Shown here: positions 11,782 to 11,813 of the stretch, in pieces
How the letters are laid out: each line of letters starts with the position of its first letter
How positions within the stretch are numbered: position 1 is the stretch's first letter
Assembly (NCBI GenBank): GCA_002316675.1
Contig: DCDZ01000041.1
Location: 1 to 11,813, forward strand
From: Tyzzerella sp. UBA1042
Lineage (GTDB): Bacteria > Bacillota > Clostridia > Lachnospirales > Anaerotignaceae
Length of the DNA stretch: 11,813 nucleotides
Reading direction: 5' to 3'
Program-made: the position numbers and the translations under genes
Notes under the pieces: model-generated
Told to the model about the DNA's origin: nothing
Database searches by the model: none
What the model saw: the letters and a program-made list of their open reading frames with translations, nothing else

Positions 11782-11813
11782 TTGGATACGAAAGTAAAAG
11801 AATTCCTCGAAAG
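11782..11813 (+). CDS. fliF: Start of FliF, MS-ring protein (cut by window end)
   Basis: Ten codons and two bases are visible: TTG GAT ACG AAA GTA AAA GAA TTC CTC GAA. The residues (M)DTKVKEFLE resemble the cytoplasmic N-terminus of FliF, and fliF follows fliE in the fla/che operon of Bacillota. GAGGGG (11770-11774 region) sits seven or so bases before the TTG. The identification rests mostly on gene order. The 70-bp gap from fliE holds CCGGAGG and an ATG-GAG-TAA at 11760-11768. Confidence 0.7.
   Translation, partial: MDTKVKEFLE

Noticed and set aside
1..11813. CRISPR array, tRNA or rRNA genes, diversity-generating retroelement
   Set aside because: No regularly spaced repeats, no tRNA cloverleaf or rRNA-like segments, and no reverse transcriptase or template/variable repeat pair near the DUF6273-like gene were seen.

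Overview
The window looks like a piece of a Gram-positive, low-GC Clostridia chromosome, probably a motile Lachnospirales-type anaerobe. The supports are a glycine T-box leader on a class II (dimer-type) glyS, a pyruvate phosphate dikinase that keeps the Clostridium symbiosum active-site numbering (His455, Cys831), clear sigma-A promoters, AGGAGG ribosome sites and U-tract terminators. The exact genus cannot be read from the sequence.

Positions 1-4143 are foreign in character: GC-rich, all genes on the minus strand, ten small genes packed with overlapping starts and stops. In transcription order they are a stand-alone IS30-like helix-turn-helix protein, a four-cysteine mini-protein, a conserved small phage-type protein, a PP-loop (PAPS-reductase-like) ATPase, a 129-aa protein, a 58-aa zinc ribbon, a 73-aa protein, a HAD phosphatase, a two-helix membrane protein and a DUF6273-like protein. 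This is most simply the accessory region of a prophage or integrative element whose integrase and structural genes lie outside the window. Beyond its 3' end, at 152-290, is a consensus promoter on the plus strand that is bracketed by an inverted repeat and feeds a short structured transcript with no gene. At its 5' end, a 55-nt inverted repeat (4173-4227) followed by seven T on the minus strand sits in the leader of the first gene. The element/chromosome junction should lie within roughly 4145-4270.

Positions 4270-9351 are core chromosome on the plus strand: promoter, glycine T-box and terminator, glyS; then a 578-bp gap that holds a possible 48-aa basic protein and a promoter-plus-terminator unit that could be a small RNA; then a promoter and ppdK with a strong terminator. 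Positions 9352-10031 hold a self-contained rifamycin ADP-ribosyltransferase gene (arr) closed by a 20-bp perfect terminator stem.

Positions 10032-11813 begin a flagellar operon: about 500 bp of very AT-rich leader with two candidate promoters and a long imperfect hairpin, then flgB, flgC, fliE and the first ten codons of fliF. FlgB, FlgC and FliE build the proximal rod and its junction to the MS ring, which FliF forms. The order matches the fla/che operon of Bacillota.
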